Under the pieces are notes generated by a model. The model was given only the letters and a program-made list of their open reading frames with translations. It searched no databases and was not told the origin of the DNA. Of a stretch of 64,000 nucleotides of DNA, positions 1-11,206 are shown one piece after another. Within the stretch, counting starts at the first letter, position 1. Each line of letters opens with the position of its first letter. The DNA is from Hetaerina americana. Taxonomy: Eukaryota; Arthropoda; Insecta; Odonata; Calopterygidae. The position numbers and the translations under genes were made by a program. The stretch lies in assembly GCA_022747635.1 (NCBI GenBank), contig JAKTNV010000011.1, positions 20,113,481-20,177,480 of the forward strand. Reading direction: 5' to 3'.

Positions 1-1619
1 TCGCGATAACGAGGATCTCTCTTTGCGACCGTCGCTGGATAAATTAACGGTTCCCGCAGCCGGGGCGACTGTGATTCGGAAGTCGGGTGTGTTTTCCCTC
101 GCATACGGAGAGAGGTGTCCCGTTTCGATAATTACTTCGCGCTTTTGTTTACGCGCGAACGCAGGAGGACATGTATGTAACCCAAACACGAAAAGTTGGT
201 TTTTCCTGCAGCTCCTGCGTACGAGGTGAGATCAGTCTCGGACCCAATCAACACAATTTCAAACTTATTACAGGGTATTGAATTGGATTGGAAACTATGA
301 ACTATAGTCATTAGAATATGTCAGCTGTTTAGTTTGAAAGGTATCTTGTGTACTTAACGGAGATCCCGGGTTCAATCTCGGGAGACTCCTCTGAACATCC
401 CCCGCTTCACGCAAACTGTTCGGTTTACGTGTGTAAAATATTCCTGGGAAACCAAAGGCGGCTAAGGGAAAGAAACTGGGCTTCCGACCCGACCCGACCA
501 GAGGATGATGAGCGAATCGGTTTTCGAAACGTCGGCAGCAATGAAGAGGGGATTTCACCCAACAGATACGTTGGGAATGCACAGAATCTCTCATGTCAAC
601 GCCTGTTTGAACCATCATTCTATTGGTTATATAATACATTAATAATTCGATATCTGGGTATCGTATTTTATTGTAAAATCAATGTGGTGCGAGATTTGTG
701 AAATCCGGGCGGTTAATCCACAGAGAGGAACGAAGGGAAACAATTTTCTCACCCTCAAGTATTTAGAACAAGAGTCGAAATAGCCGACCCTGGAAATATT
801 CTTTTGACGTGAAAACGATATTTTGACAAATTTTTGGCCCTTGAGCCTTGTTATATGCCTGTATTTGTGTAAGATAAACGATATTTTCAGAGGCTATGAC
901 GTACGTGCAACAACTACGAAATTGTCAAATTTAGAAAGTTCCCGGGTACTCCCTTCATCATCCTCATCGAGGTCCGAGGTGTGATTTTTGGAGTTTTTTA
1001 TATTATCTCAGGAGTACCCCATTTCCTTAAAATTTACGCTTTGATATCCTTTTCCTAAAGAAAATATGCCCGCGGTTTCGTAGGGCTACGCGTGCGTCTC
1101 AAGTTTTTTATAACTTATAGTAAACTAAGACAGTCTTAGAGTGGATTTTTAAAAAAATTTTCCTACTCTACCTAGGAGAAGTATGTTTTAGACTCATTTA
1201 AATATGAGGTGTATGGATATATTAATTGTGTGTAAACAGCTCAATACCTCGGTGTAATTATACGGTTATGTGATATGATGGAAACACTGAACCAAAACAC
1301 TTATTTGGCTAAGCAAGATGATCAGCCATTGTTGTTCTAGATTTCTCAAGGAAGCCGCCGCCACAAATTACTCCTCTGAATGTGACAACAGCGTCAAAGT
1401 TAACCGAGCGATCGTGAAAAAGTATTCGTAGAAATAAGAATGTCTGTCGAACCGTCCGCGCGTAAATTTATTTATTTTTTAATGCTTTAATTTTCAATCA
1501 GAAAATAAGTTCAATTTTTAATGAAGATTTTGCTTTTTTTATAGAAAATAAAAATGGATGATGCGTGTTGCATTAGTTAATCAGTGTGATGGGTACAGGA
1601 TGAGAATCATTGTAATCGG
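1..1619. other. Unassigned AT-rich sequence
   Basis: No coding region, RNA gene or repeat family is recognised here. The two overlapping open frames near 300-700 are short, lie on opposite strands and resemble no known family. Nothing supportable beyond base composition. Confidence 0.5.
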
Positions 1620-1866
1620 GGAATGTGGAGACAGTAACTTTGAACGGAATCGTCTGTGATTGCTCATTATAATGCAACAATTTCAAAGCGTAAAAATCCC
1701 TCGCCGTGATCGGGGTTCAAACCCGGATCCCTCGATTTCCGGCCGAGTGCGTTAGCCAGTTGACGCCTCAGTAGCTTAACTGGTTAAAGCAATCAGCCGG
1801 ACATCGAGGGATTCGGATTTGAATCCCGGGCAAGGCGAATGATTTTTACACTTCGAAATAGTTGAA
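1620..1866 (-). mobile_element. Foldback tRNA-derived SINE, copy 1
   Basis: A core of about 194 bp (1673-1866) begins and ends with matching inverted arms (TGCAACAATTTCAAAGCG on the left; the right end is its approximate reverse complement). Each arm contains a tRNA-like module pointing outward. On the plus strand there is a Pol III A-box-like TAGCTTAACTGG (1772-1783) and a B-box-like GGATTTGAATCC (1815-1826). On the minus strand the B-box-like GGTTTGAACCC lies at 1713-1723, with an A-box-like stretch near 1750-1770. A left extension (about 1630-1672) matches the right-hand tail of the second copy near 63.8 kb in reverse orientation, so the two copies are oppositely oriented. The minus-strand module can form a 5-bp anticodon-like stem with a 7-nt loop. 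No protein is encoded. Known: tRNA SINEs use A and B boxes. Inferred: the head-to-head dimer is the mobile unit. Confidence 0.7.
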
Positions 1867-2626
1867 TTGTTAGTATAGTTGTGCAAAAAAAACTATTGCC
1901 GGTGGAAAAGTTTATCTATCTAAGTACTGTGTGCGTATCTCCATGAATGTGTATGTCCGTTTTGTCTATGTGCTGATTGTGACTCGAATACGTATAAGTG
2001 CTGTCGCTACGAGACGTTTCCGCCAAGAATGCGTGTGTAATAATTCTGCACGCGCCCTGCAGTGGCGAACTCATTCGACTCTTGGTCAAATTCTATGGTT
2101 ATTGCATATTCCTTCCGGAGTGGTTCGCTCCCCGTATCACGAAGAGCCATCCTTTTCAGTCGTGACCCGCGCGCCAGATCTGGAAAATGTGCCAGTCACT
2201 TACGGAGCTTATCATCGCATTCCCTTGCGAAATCGTATCGCTGTTAAAAAAAAGGGACGAAAGAATGGCGATATGGAGCGAGGCGAGCTTGGTGGCTTCC
2301 CCCGCGGTGTCTGGTAGATTTTATAACGGAAGGTCAATCGCCGTCGACGTGCCATGGGTGATGAAGGGTGAGGGGGTTAAGAGAGGAGGGGGAGGGAGGG
2401 GAAACCTGTAAGTCATGTTATTTTAATTCCTCTCTTCCGTATCAACACCCTCCAATAGAAATATTTATTTCTATTTCATTCCTCGCCTCGTTCGAATTGG
2501 AAGGTGTCATAATTGATTTAGGAGGAAGCCAATTTACCATTTTGAAGGTCGGCTTTCGGAATGCGACCGGGTGGACTTGAGTCTTTCTAGTGTTGAAACC
2601 CGGGATCAGGATCTCTCACATATCAA
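1867..2626. other. Unassigned sequence with a G-rich patch
   Basis: Several overlapping open frames run through 1931-2580, but none resembles a known protein. A G-rich stretch at 2364-2402 carries several runs of three to five G, a possible but unproven quadruplex former. Confidence 0.4.
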
Positions 2627-2720
2627 TTATATATATATATATGTATATGTGTGTATATACATATATGTATGTATATATAATGTATATATATTTGTAAATA
2701 TGTATGTATATATATATATG

Positions 2721-2778
<58 letters not shown>

Positions 2779-2822
2779 CACACACCTACATACATACATA
2801 CACACACACGAACACACGTGCA
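2627..2822. repeat. Compound (TA)n/(TG)n/(CA)n microsatellite
   Basis: Interrupted TA and TG dinucleotides lead into a pure TA run at about 2727-2771, followed by CA-rich and ACAT-rich repeats. The open frames reading through it (repeating I and Y) are artefacts. A PLE-like end starts just downstream. Confidence 0.95.
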
Positions 2823-2849
2823 AACACATGTTCGATGAACACGCTTAAA

Positions 2850-3160
2850 CATGGTTAAAAAATTGGTTTTATAAAGATTAATAAAAATTAAAAGGGCTCA
2901 CTTTAATATTTCGGTGGTCCCAACCACCTTCATCAGGGTACGAGGGGTAACTGCCTGTAAGAGAAATAGAAGAGGGATTACTGGGTTGGAGGGATAAAAC
3001 AGAAAGGAGTACATATTCGGCGATTGGTTGTTGGGGAAATATGAAAATGTGTAGAAAACAACTCAGGAGACTTGTCAAATGGTATGTTCTAAGGTGTAGT
3101 TGTAGGGTATGTATTGCCACTTAGATGCGTGCTAGGAAGTGTACAATTTTTTTTCATTGT
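2850..3160 (-). mobile_element. PLE-like 3' end remnant
   Basis: Read on the minus strand this matches the layout of the ends at 11.4 and 19.2 kb: a hammerhead-like core with a GGTGG/CCACC helix near a long (TA)n tract. No reverse transcriptase or GIY-YIG coding is left, so the assignment to Penelope-like elements rests on the shared motif and its position. The far boundary is uncertain. Confidence 0.45.
2903..2936 (-). ncRNA. Hammerhead-ribozyme-like core
   Basis: On the minus strand a perfect CTGATGA (2936-2930) is followed by helix II, GGTGGT/ACCACC with a 4-nt TGGG loop (2928-2913), then GAAAT and a short AT palindrome that would form a minimal helix III. This is the order expected of a hammerhead. 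Known: PLEs carry minimal hammerheads with very short helix III. Helix I was not demonstrated and activity is untested. Confidence 0.55.
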
Positions 3161-4404
3161 TCCCTCTTAAATCTGCCTTAACTAGGGAAGTGGAACTAAT
3201 AAATTCGGGTTTAGGGCATGAACAGCTGATGTGCCTTGCTGTGTGTGTGTTAAGGACCCTTACAGCTGTATCATTTTGCTTATAGAACCTAGATGTGCTT
3301 TCCAGTTATTGATTTCGAGAATATGTTGGCATAAGGATCAATGGCAAAAGGTTTATGAGAATAAGAAATGGTCGAGAACCAATGATTTTAAAACTTTTGG
3401 TTTTTTTTAAATTGCCATAGTAGTGAATGAATATTTCGAATCCGCCGGTTCCGACTTCCGCTATTTCCGGTCATCTCTGTCTTTTGCCCTCGAATCAAAC
3501 GAGTCACTTGAGGGACAATAAAAAAAGGAAACTATGCCTATTAGTGTGTTAATTATCTTTTGTTTTATTGTTCACCGGCAACTCCTTTGTTATTACCCTT
3601 GGTATTATTATCTGCTCATGCAGTCCGGTTGGTTCACTCTGAAGCCTCCGTTTTTCTCATAAAAGTTGCCTACCTCACCAAGGCGTTGAAATAAACTCAA
3701 GTCACCTTTCACTGGGTAATCAAGTCCCTTATACGTGCCTCGGAACCTTATCTACTTTTCCAACGCAACCGTCGAAAGACTGGGCTTTCCACTACTCCAC
3801 ACCAAAAGATTAAATTCTTTTCGCTATTTTCTAATGGCTCTATAAGGAATTAAAGTCCACAAAGGAATTACTTATGGAAGGTTATGCTTAAGTGTTTACC
3901 TCGGTAAGCAAAAGCGTGCGATTCGCATAAATTCTGTCGTTTTCCTTTACAGTTTTTTATACGCTGATGATGTGGACAGTTACATACCGTCCACATTACT
4001 ATCGCGACTCATCCGAAAATTGTAGTTGCCAGGACTTATTCTAAACTTTTTTCCGTTATAGTTTCGTGGGTTCAATAATTTTCATGGTTCCTCGTTGCCA
4101 ATTTCATTTGTGTTTTTGACGTGACCCCACCACTTTAATTGCCTTTCTGCTGGAAGGCAGACTCCTCTGATTTTTCGTCTGGAACTTGCCCTTCGGCGTA
4201 ACTACCATGGGTAACTAGGACGAAATAGGATTATCTCTGCCATTGTAGCTTTTAAGGGTTGTGTTCGGGAGAATAAGAAAAGATTTCGATTCGACTTCAG
4301 ATCTTTCCATAATGACTGGATAATTTTCATGGGTAACGGTGCCCATATGTGTGAGTCTGTATGGTCTAATCCCGGTCCAGAGATGGTTTCTTGTTTTATA
4401 TCTG
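3161..4404. other. Unassigned sequence
   Basis: No recognisable gene or repeat family. 4200-4400 may be diverged flank of the following CR1-like 3' fragment, but I could not establish this. Confidence 0.4.
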
Positions 4405-4463
4405 CATGGTACCCTGGAAGCCACCACCAGGGTGTTGCAGGGGGTGATTTAACACCAGACATG
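4405..4463 (-). mobile_element. CR1-like 3' end fragment
   Basis: Contains the recurring signature CCTGGAAGCCACCACCAGGG followed by a GGTGATTTAACACCAGAC segment, shared with the copies at 6.5, 28.1, 42.6 and 49.5 kb. In the 49.5 kb copy this signature lies downstream of RT-like coding, which places it at the 3' end of a non-LTR retrotransposon. It stops where the mariner relic starts. Confidence 0.55.
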
Positions 4464-4465
4464 CA

Positions 4466-5062
4466 GCATGAAAAATTAAGGGACTAGGAAAAAGTCGCTG
4501 GGGGTGAGATCTGGCGAATAAGGAGGATGGTCAAGGATAGTGATTGTATTTTTGGCTAGAAACTGGCGAACAATCAATGCTGAATGTGCTGGTGTATTGT
4601 CATGGTGAAGGATCCATCCATCGTGTTCGGTTAAAATTGTGTGCACTATTGATTTTTCTAAAATCAGTTCATCAGCTATCATGCGGACAGTTTTTCGACG
4701 ATCGGTAAGGACAAGAGACCGCACACGATCAATGTTGTCGTCAACACAGGGGGTTGAAGGTCGTCCCGGCCTTGCATCATCCGTGGCGTCTTGTCGGCCA
4801 TCTTTAAATCGCTCAATCCACTTGAAAACAGATGTTTTCTTCAGAGCATTATCACTGCAAACAGCTGTCAACATTTCAGTAATTTCTTGATGACCTTTAC
4901 CGCACTTCACCAAAAATTTTGATGTTGATTCGTTTCTCCGTGATTTCGTCAATTTCCATTTTCGACAAACAGTAAAAATAAGATCAACGGAAACTAACAT
5001 AACTATCACCATACGCACAGCTAGACGATCCGCCAAGCACAGACGGCTCATTGGGTCCAAGG
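4466..5062 (-). pseudogene. Mariner transposase, internally deleted
   Basis: A minus-strand open frame of 194 codons (4476-5060). It has an N-terminal helix-turn-helix region (KKTSVFKWIERFKDG), the linker RPGRPST and a second helix-turn-helix part (RKTVRMIADEL...VHTIL). It then jumps directly to the C-terminal catalytic part HHDNTPAHS ... YSPDLTPSDFF. The last two acidic residues have 34 residues between them, as in the mariner DD34D group. The segment carrying the first catalytic aspartate (around the usual GDETW motif) is missing, and the frame stays open across the junction. The C-terminus is cut after DFFLV. Known: mariner transposases are about 340-350 residues. This product would be catalytically dead but might still bind DNA (inference). 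Clear terminal repeats were not identified. Confidence 0.85.
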
Positions 5063-6004
5063 CAACTAGCGCCGCTAGCGGGCCGGGTTATAGTCCGCGC
5101 CGCCAGACTGCACCAGTTTGCGCATTTATTGCACAGACTACGTACTCAACGGTTCTTCGAGGCAGGTAGTCGAACGCTTTGAATCTCGCCGGGTTACTGC
5201 ACCGCCGATATATGCGTCCAAAAGAACGACCGCGAAGTGTAATACCGAGATAGCCCCCCGGGATATGATTATGAATGTCACCCGAGGCACAGTGAGTGTC
5301 GATCATTGATGTCTCAACGTCCATAGTTATGTATCTCTCTCTTTTCGACCGCGGCTCTTCAATCAAAATGCTTTTTTAAAATTCATTAGCTATAAGGAGC
5401 CGAAGGGGGGCCGTCGTGAGTCGGTTGGGGACGCAAATTCAATACGGAACCCCTTTCCTTCCCACCCCACCCAACTCAGTTCAGGGTGAATGGCTAAAAA
5501 GGGCATTTCTGCATTATTTATGTCGCTCGTCTCTATTTCGGGCGGCGTCGGCACGCAGTTCTGGGCATTGTGACATACACACACACACACACATACACCC
5601 AAGGCGACCTTGGGCAACGGCCGCCGTATCCTCCGCCTCTTCGCTCAGAGCGGATTAAATTCGATCTGTTCCACATGGGGGTGGATGGGGGTTAGTTGAG
5701 AATGCAGCGACGGGAGACGAAGACTCAGTTTAGGATGAGATTTTCCGGGGACATCCCCGGATTCTTTTGGGCCCAGGAACGGAAAGAAGATCCTCCACCC
5801 TTGTCTCGCTATGACCGATATTAATTGCAGCATTTCGCATCGAACTTAATCGCAATAATTTATTAATGATAAAACTCAATTGTGTCGGTTGCGACGGTTG
5901 TGTATTTGTTGTGACGCCAGGAGTGTGAATGGTCATTTATTAATTTGAGCATACATGCATGATTTGTATGGAAAGTATCGCGAAAAGTTTAATAAAAATA
6001 GAGT
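5063..6004. other. Unassigned sequence with a short CA repeat
   Basis: Open frames at 5088-5366 and 5416-5658 resemble no known protein. A short (CA)n run lies at about 5575-5595. Part of 5063-5110 could be 5' untranslated sequence of the mariner relic. Confidence 0.4.
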
Positions 6005-6480
6005 TACTTAAGATATTGCTACAATACCTCGAAATTCTTCTAAGTACACCCCTTGAGCGTCGACACACTTTGGCCAGCGACACCTCCACGACGCGAGAGC
6101 TCCTTGGTAAGCGGATTCCGGAAGGTCCTTAAGGGTACACGAGCAAGCTTCTTTGACGGCACTTACGGTCCCATGGTGGAGTCCTTTGAGGGAGAATTTC
6201 ACTTTTGGGGAATAGGAAATAGTCTGCTGGTGCCAAGTCGGAACTGTGAGGGGGTTGGGGAATCGTCGTGATGCCATTGAAGGTCTTCGCAAGCAGACGC
6301 CCCGATTCTACTCTTGGTCGTCCGTCTAGATCTTCGGGACGAGTTCAGAGCAGGTATTTCGCATCGCCAAATTTTCAGTTGTAATGGTGTGCACTATCAT
6401 GTTATCAATGCCAATACGATCTGCGATCATGCGCCCGCTTAACCGACAGTCTGAATTCATCACTTCACGCACACATCAGG
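6005..6480 (-). pseudogene. Mariner transposase, internally deleted (second type)
   Basis: Read on the minus strand from about 6475: a second helix-turn-helix segment (SGRMIADRIG...MIVHTI), then a linker resembling the family LVPK-I-TDDQ motif but interrupted by a stop. Sequence then jumps to the C-terminal part with S-x-K-V-K-F-S-L-K-G-L and the PESAYQGALASWRCRWPKC region that ends in VDAQGVYLEEF. The middle with the first two catalytic aspartates is gone. It is a different mariner subfamily from the relic at 4.5 kb. The N-terminal about 60 residues were not found, so it is also 5' truncated. Non-functional. Confidence 0.75.
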
Positions 6481-6526
6481 TAAAAATTGTTACCAATGCT
6501 TTTTATACAAACCTTTTACAAAGAGG

Positions 6527-7020
6527 TGGTATCCTGCAAGTCACCGCTAAGGTGTATGGCAGAGGTCGATAACACAGCAGAGTACTTTTGACCCAAAATA
6601 CTTTTCCCTCCTAGCACGGTCGTACAGCGTTAATGTGATCCCTTATCGTTGGTGGGAGATATGACATCTTAAATCTATCCGTTCTACATGTACTCTTAAT
6701 CTCTCTAATTTTCATTTCTAAAGAGACATCCTTCCAATAATGCAAGAGATTTAATCCGTAATTAATCCGTGATTTCCAACCTATCTCCTCTGATAATCTT
6801 AATTTGCTTCTCAGTTGACTCAGTCATGACACAAATCTAGCCCGTCTACGCTGCGCAACATTTGATTCGACTATCAATCCAACGTCATGAGGATCCCATA
6901 TACTGGCACCATGGACTAAATGAGGCATAACCAGTGTAATAGCCGTGAGATTGGATTTGGGATGCGTAAAATAACGATAGTTGCAATCACTTTCGCGTTT
7001 CCCGTGATACATTTTGAGGT
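6527..7020 (-). mobile_element. CR1-like non-LTR retrotransposon 3' fragment
   Basis: Begins on the plus strand with the 3'-end signature (CCTGCAAGTCACCGCTAAGG, 6534-6553). The minus-strand frame near 6824-7012 encodes a degraded RT C-terminal tail: MPHLVHGASIWDPHD followed by AQRRRARFV. The pattern 'RP-L-YA-S-WDPH ... QRRAARFV' is well known at the C-terminus of CR1/Jockey-type reverse transcriptases. The catalytic RT domain is absent. Confidence 0.75.
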
Positions 7021-7244
7021 GCTAGCTTAACGGGTCGGATGATACCTCCTTTGACTTCAGAATTGAACGGCTTAATTTATTATTGTTGGTGTGAAATAAT
7101 TGTGGAAATATTGTGTATAGTATTGCGCCGTATTAATGTGCGTAGAACATCACCTGAATGGATCAAATGTGTCGAGTCTGGCATGATGTGTTGTTGAAGG
7201 GGAACACGATCGATTCATAGCAATAAACAATGCGCTGTTCATGT

Positions 7245-7500
7245 GTTAACGAAGATTTATTTCGATCTTGGCTTCGACATAAGTTCATCAGTATCATGTG
7301 CTTAACGTTGATAGGTACAAGTTTGGAGAGCTTCCTCCCAAGACTGTTAGAGGGGTAGGTTGTGTTATTTTTAGGGGGAGTAAATAGGAAGGAGCGGGGG
7401 TAAATGGGAAGGAAAAAAGTAAGTAGGTAGCTATATTAGTCTGGACCTATCAGCATAATAAACCTGATGACGACGAAGTGACATCGAAGCATGGGTCGAA
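7245..7500. repeat. Inverted pair of hammerhead-like cores
   Basis: A perfect CTGATGA lies on the minus strand (7291-7285), followed by ACTTATGT and CGAAGC. A second perfect CTGATGA lies on the plus strand (7464-7470), followed after 15 nt by CGAAGC. Both have G where hammerheads need the first A of helix III, so they are probably decayed. The layout is like the inverted pairs at 45.4, 54.9 and 60.0 kb. Assignment to PLE-type ends is inference. Confidence 0.35.
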
Positions 7501-8615
7501 AAAAATCTTCCTTAACTTTTGAACAGTACATTTTTATTTTCTGCGAATGGATCCATATTCCATATTTTTCATATCGTCTTTCAGGGAATCGTAATCCTCA
7601 AACAATAATTTAAAATTCATTCACGTAATGATGTCGTAAGTGATTGTTAGGGTCGTGTTATGTATTAGTAGATGGATGGATCACGCAAGTCTGCCAACTT
7701 ATTCGCTATCCTTACCACGGGTCATCATTACGAAAATTGATTTATTTTACCTCTCCAGTCCATATACTTTTCCATGCCAATCTCTTCATTCCCTCTCAAC
7801 TCTTACCGTACCGGCATTTTCCATTGCCTGCTCCTCATGGATCCTCCTTAATCCTCCTAAAATCTTTCTCTCCAACTTTCCTCCAATTACGGTCTTCAGT
7901 AAGTTATCGTGCCTCAGGATGTGCCCAGTTGATTTCCCATCTCTATTCTTGCAAGTTTACTCAATAAGGATTCTCTCTTCGGACTGCTTCTTAATTTGAT
8001 CCTCTGTCAATCCAATTTATTGTAAGGGCCGGAAAAATTACGACAGGGCTGAGAAAACAGAGTGATTGAATCAAACCAATCCCAGGATTGATGACTGACC
8101 ATCGTCAAGTTAATCAAGCGTCGACAGTCACGGGATTATGATCACAAAAGATAGCATCCCACGCCCATGCTCGCCGATCTCCTCGTGACACTCTAATGTT
8201 AGCGTTGCATCACCCTTTGGTTGTCTCCTATAATCAGACTATGACCTTTCCCTCATAGACCTACCTCCTGGTCTCAATAAATGCGTCCCGTCATGGTCTG
8301 TGATTCAGTTTGACCAAAAATGACCCGAGGAATGATGTTTTGTATGTCGATTAATGAGGGGCGTGAATAAATTGTGCACAGTGTGACATGCATTTATATA
8401 CACGTACATTATATATGTAACATATAATATATTTGTGGGAATAAAAGTGATGTGGACTGGCTGTTATTTATAATTGGGGAGAGTTAACGGATTATATGAT
8501 TATATGTTTAATTTTTGGGTTCCGGTTGAATGTAAATGTCCTTTTACGTGTTTTCTATGAATATTTTTAAGTTCTATTGTGCTTTTGAAGTGTTATATAT
8601 TGATCTCGCGAGTGC
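7501..8615. other. Unassigned sequence; possible old LINE fragment
   Basis: A pyrimidine-rich strand at 7700-7990 resembles the look of antisense LINE relics in this window, but I could not align it to either family. The rest shows nothing recognisable. Confidence 0.3.
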
Positions 8616-8617
8616 TT

Positions 8618-8648
<31 letters not shown>

Positions 8649-8669
8649 TATAATATATATATATATATG

Positions 8670-8731
<62 letters not shown>
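8616..8731. repeat. (TA)n/(CA)n microsatellite
   Basis: A short TA run, a CA run and then a long pure TA run (about 8675-8731). Open frames through it are artefacts. Confidence 0.95.
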
Positions 8732-8738
<7 letters not shown>

Positions 8739-8959
8739 TTTTCAAGGTAGATCTTCAATACGTAAGGATTCAGGGATATTTAATATTTTACTCTTGTAAT
8801 AATTCCAGTAAATACTACTTGAATGGAGTTACTCTAAAATTGATTTACCATTCCATTTTTAAGAGTCTAATTGGTATGCGCGTATATTATTGCCTTCCTG
8901 CTTCACTAAACTGGGCGTTGTCACAAAAAGGGCTTATGAAAAGTACTTTTATCCAACAC

Positions 8960-9560
8960 ACCTATCCTATTACTCCCCCTACCTCCCTTGACTGACGTCA
9001 TCCCCTCTATCAGTCTTCAGAATTCCATCGTCAATCAAAATACCCTGTATCCAGTTTTCTTGCTTCTCTAAGATTTCTCCCAACAAACCTCATCCCTTCC
9101 CTACTATTCTTGTTAATCTTTCGTTCATTTTGCTTACCGTCCATTTTCTTTTACTTTACATAATTTAAACCCATATTGCAAAAATATGTAGTATCATCCT
9201 CATTCAATATGGAAGATGTGGAGCTATTGGCTGTTAAAGAAATAATCTCAAGGAAGAAGATCCTAAGGCCAATAAAATTCGTAATTTTTCTTTAATCGTT
9301 CTTCGTAATTATTTTTATTGGCCTTAGGATCTTCTTCCTTGAGATTAATCCTCATTCAATGTCTTAGTTTCTAAGCAATACAAAACTACGATTCATGACA
9401 ATGTTTTCCTTAAATGATGCATATCTTTACTAATGAACCCTCTAATCAACTTCCTTCTATATCTATATATTTCATTACTTAATTCCATGCTTTCCCAGTG
9501 CCAGCTTTGTCTAAAATGCTTCGTAAATAAGTGACTTGCTCTAGCTGCTCTAGTTTATGA
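8960..9560 (-). mobile_element. RTE-like retrotransposon relic, split by an insertion
   Basis: Minus-strand translation has scattered similarity to the better preserved copies at 10.4 and 14.2 kb, including a 'GGHKLEQLEQVTYL'-like stretch near 9530-9565 and the downstream 'GEILEKQEN'-like part near 9050-9070. Many stops and frameshifts. It is interrupted at 9210-9347 by a palindromic insertion. Confidence 0.6.
9210..9347. mobile_element. Small palindromic insertion with 13-bp target duplication
   Basis: ATCCTCATTCAAT occurs at 9197-9209 and again at 9348-9360, flanking 138 bp. The insert ends in a perfect 35-bp inverted repeat (9243-9277 and 9313-9347) separated by 35 nt of AT-rich loop. The remaining 33 bp (9210-9242) are unique. 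No coding. A 13-bp duplication is in the range produced by LINE-machinery insertion and is longer than for most DNA transposons. Confidence 0.65.
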
Positions 9561-10369
9561 CCACCGAGTTTAGTGTCACTATAAGCCTTGTGTGAATCTT
9601 GGAGAACCTCATTTACTTGGTGTTATCATGAGTTATCATCTCTTCCCTATCACCTTGGTTCTTAATGTCGTTAGTATTGATTATAATCACTTGATAATTG
9701 ACGGAAATACTCGATGATCCTTGTACGAGTCATAGTCCAGGTTCCCCTTATTCAGTGGACTTACTACTCGTTTGTTCCAGTTTCGACTTAAATGACGCGG
9801 CGATTTCTCAAAATGTCTTGTGTGTGATAGTTGTCGTGGACATAAACGCGTGATTCGAATCCGTTGAATACGTCGTATTTCCGTTCTCGGACCGCTTTTC
9901 CACCACCGCAGGACTGGTCATCTTTCATTAACAGCCTGGCGCATATCCGCTGTATGCTGATTAAAACATTTTATCTCATATCCTCCTCTCTCAATTCCCC
10001 TTCCCTGTTGTAAGTCTTACGTTTACAACCTCGAGATACTGTTCATTGGTATTTTTTAAGCTCTTGTATAGAGTAGGATCGATTTCGTAACGAGAAAGGA
10101 GAGAGGTCAACCCGGCAATATCTCACTCGCAAGTGCTGGCGGATGCGGAAAAATGAAAGTTTTGGCAGCAAGGTTTCTCTATTTTTCGGCGGTTAGAGGA
10201 TGCTTCATGCTGTGCGCTTAATAATTAGAAGTTCTTGAGCATCAGACACCTATATAATTTAAATGTGACGGCCATTTTAATCCAGTTAACGTAAAATCCT
10301 ATGAAGAAATTTAATGGGATATTAATGTATTGCATCGAAAAAATGTCATTCGATATACGAATGTGTGTA
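9561..10369. other. Unassigned sequence
   Basis: No recognisable coding or repeat. Confidence 0.4.
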
Positions 10370-10410
10370 TATATAAATAAATATATACATATATATATAT
10401 ATATATTATT
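10370..10410. repeat. Short TA-rich microsatellite
   Basis: Interrupted TA/TATAAA repeats next to the 3' end of the RTE-like copy. Confidence 0.8.
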
Positions 10411-10415
10411 TTTAT

Positions 10416-11206
10416 AGGTAATCTACCGGTTAAGGTAGGTTTTTGGATGGACACAACTACCAAACAAATATTTTATTACTCCTAACAAAACACAGAATCC
10501 ATCATCCTACTCTATATTAGGTCCCTCTTCATCTCTGAGTACTTTCTTCCTCCCTTCATCCCGTCCAATATCCCTATCCTGTTCCTTCCCTTTCCTCTTT
10601 TGCCCAACATTCTACCCTCTATCACAGTCTTCAACATCCCACTGCCGGTCAACACCCCCTTCATCCACTTTTCCTTCCTCCATAGGATTGCTCCCAACAA
10701 ACCCCTCTCTTCGCCCACCATACCAAGTACTTCATCATTTGTTTTCTTCTCTGTCCATTTCACCTTCTCCATTCTTCTCCACACCCACATTTCAAAAGCC
10801 TCCAATCTACGTCTATCCTCCTGCTTCAATGACCACGTTTCCGCACCGTACATAGCTACGCTCCATATCAAAGTTTTTACGAGTCTTTTCTTAACATCCT
10901 TACTCAAAGTCCCTGTCATCAACTCCCTCCTCCTTGTGAAGGCCTCTTTGCCTAGCGCAATTCTTCTCCTTACGTCCCTACTACTTTGACCGTGTTGGTC
11001 CAAAACACTACCGAGATACGTAAACTGTTCTACCTGCTCTAGTTTTTGCCCTCCTATTTTAATGTTAAGCTTGGGCTTTTTCTTTCTAGAAAATCGCATA
11101 ACCTTTGTTTTATTAATATTGATTCTCATCCCATACCCGTCGCACTGAATTTCCAATTCACTCAGCGATGCTTGCAGCCCCTTGGCTGACTGACAAACTA
11201 AAGCTT

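Noticed and set aside
2364..2402. G-quadruplex site
   Set aside because: Several G-runs are present, but four runs of three or more with short loops are not cleanly available, and function cannot be argued.
2571..2858. Frames rich in I and Y in several places (2.6, 8.6, 11.3, 17.8 kb)
   Set aside because: They simply translate (TA)n microsatellites.
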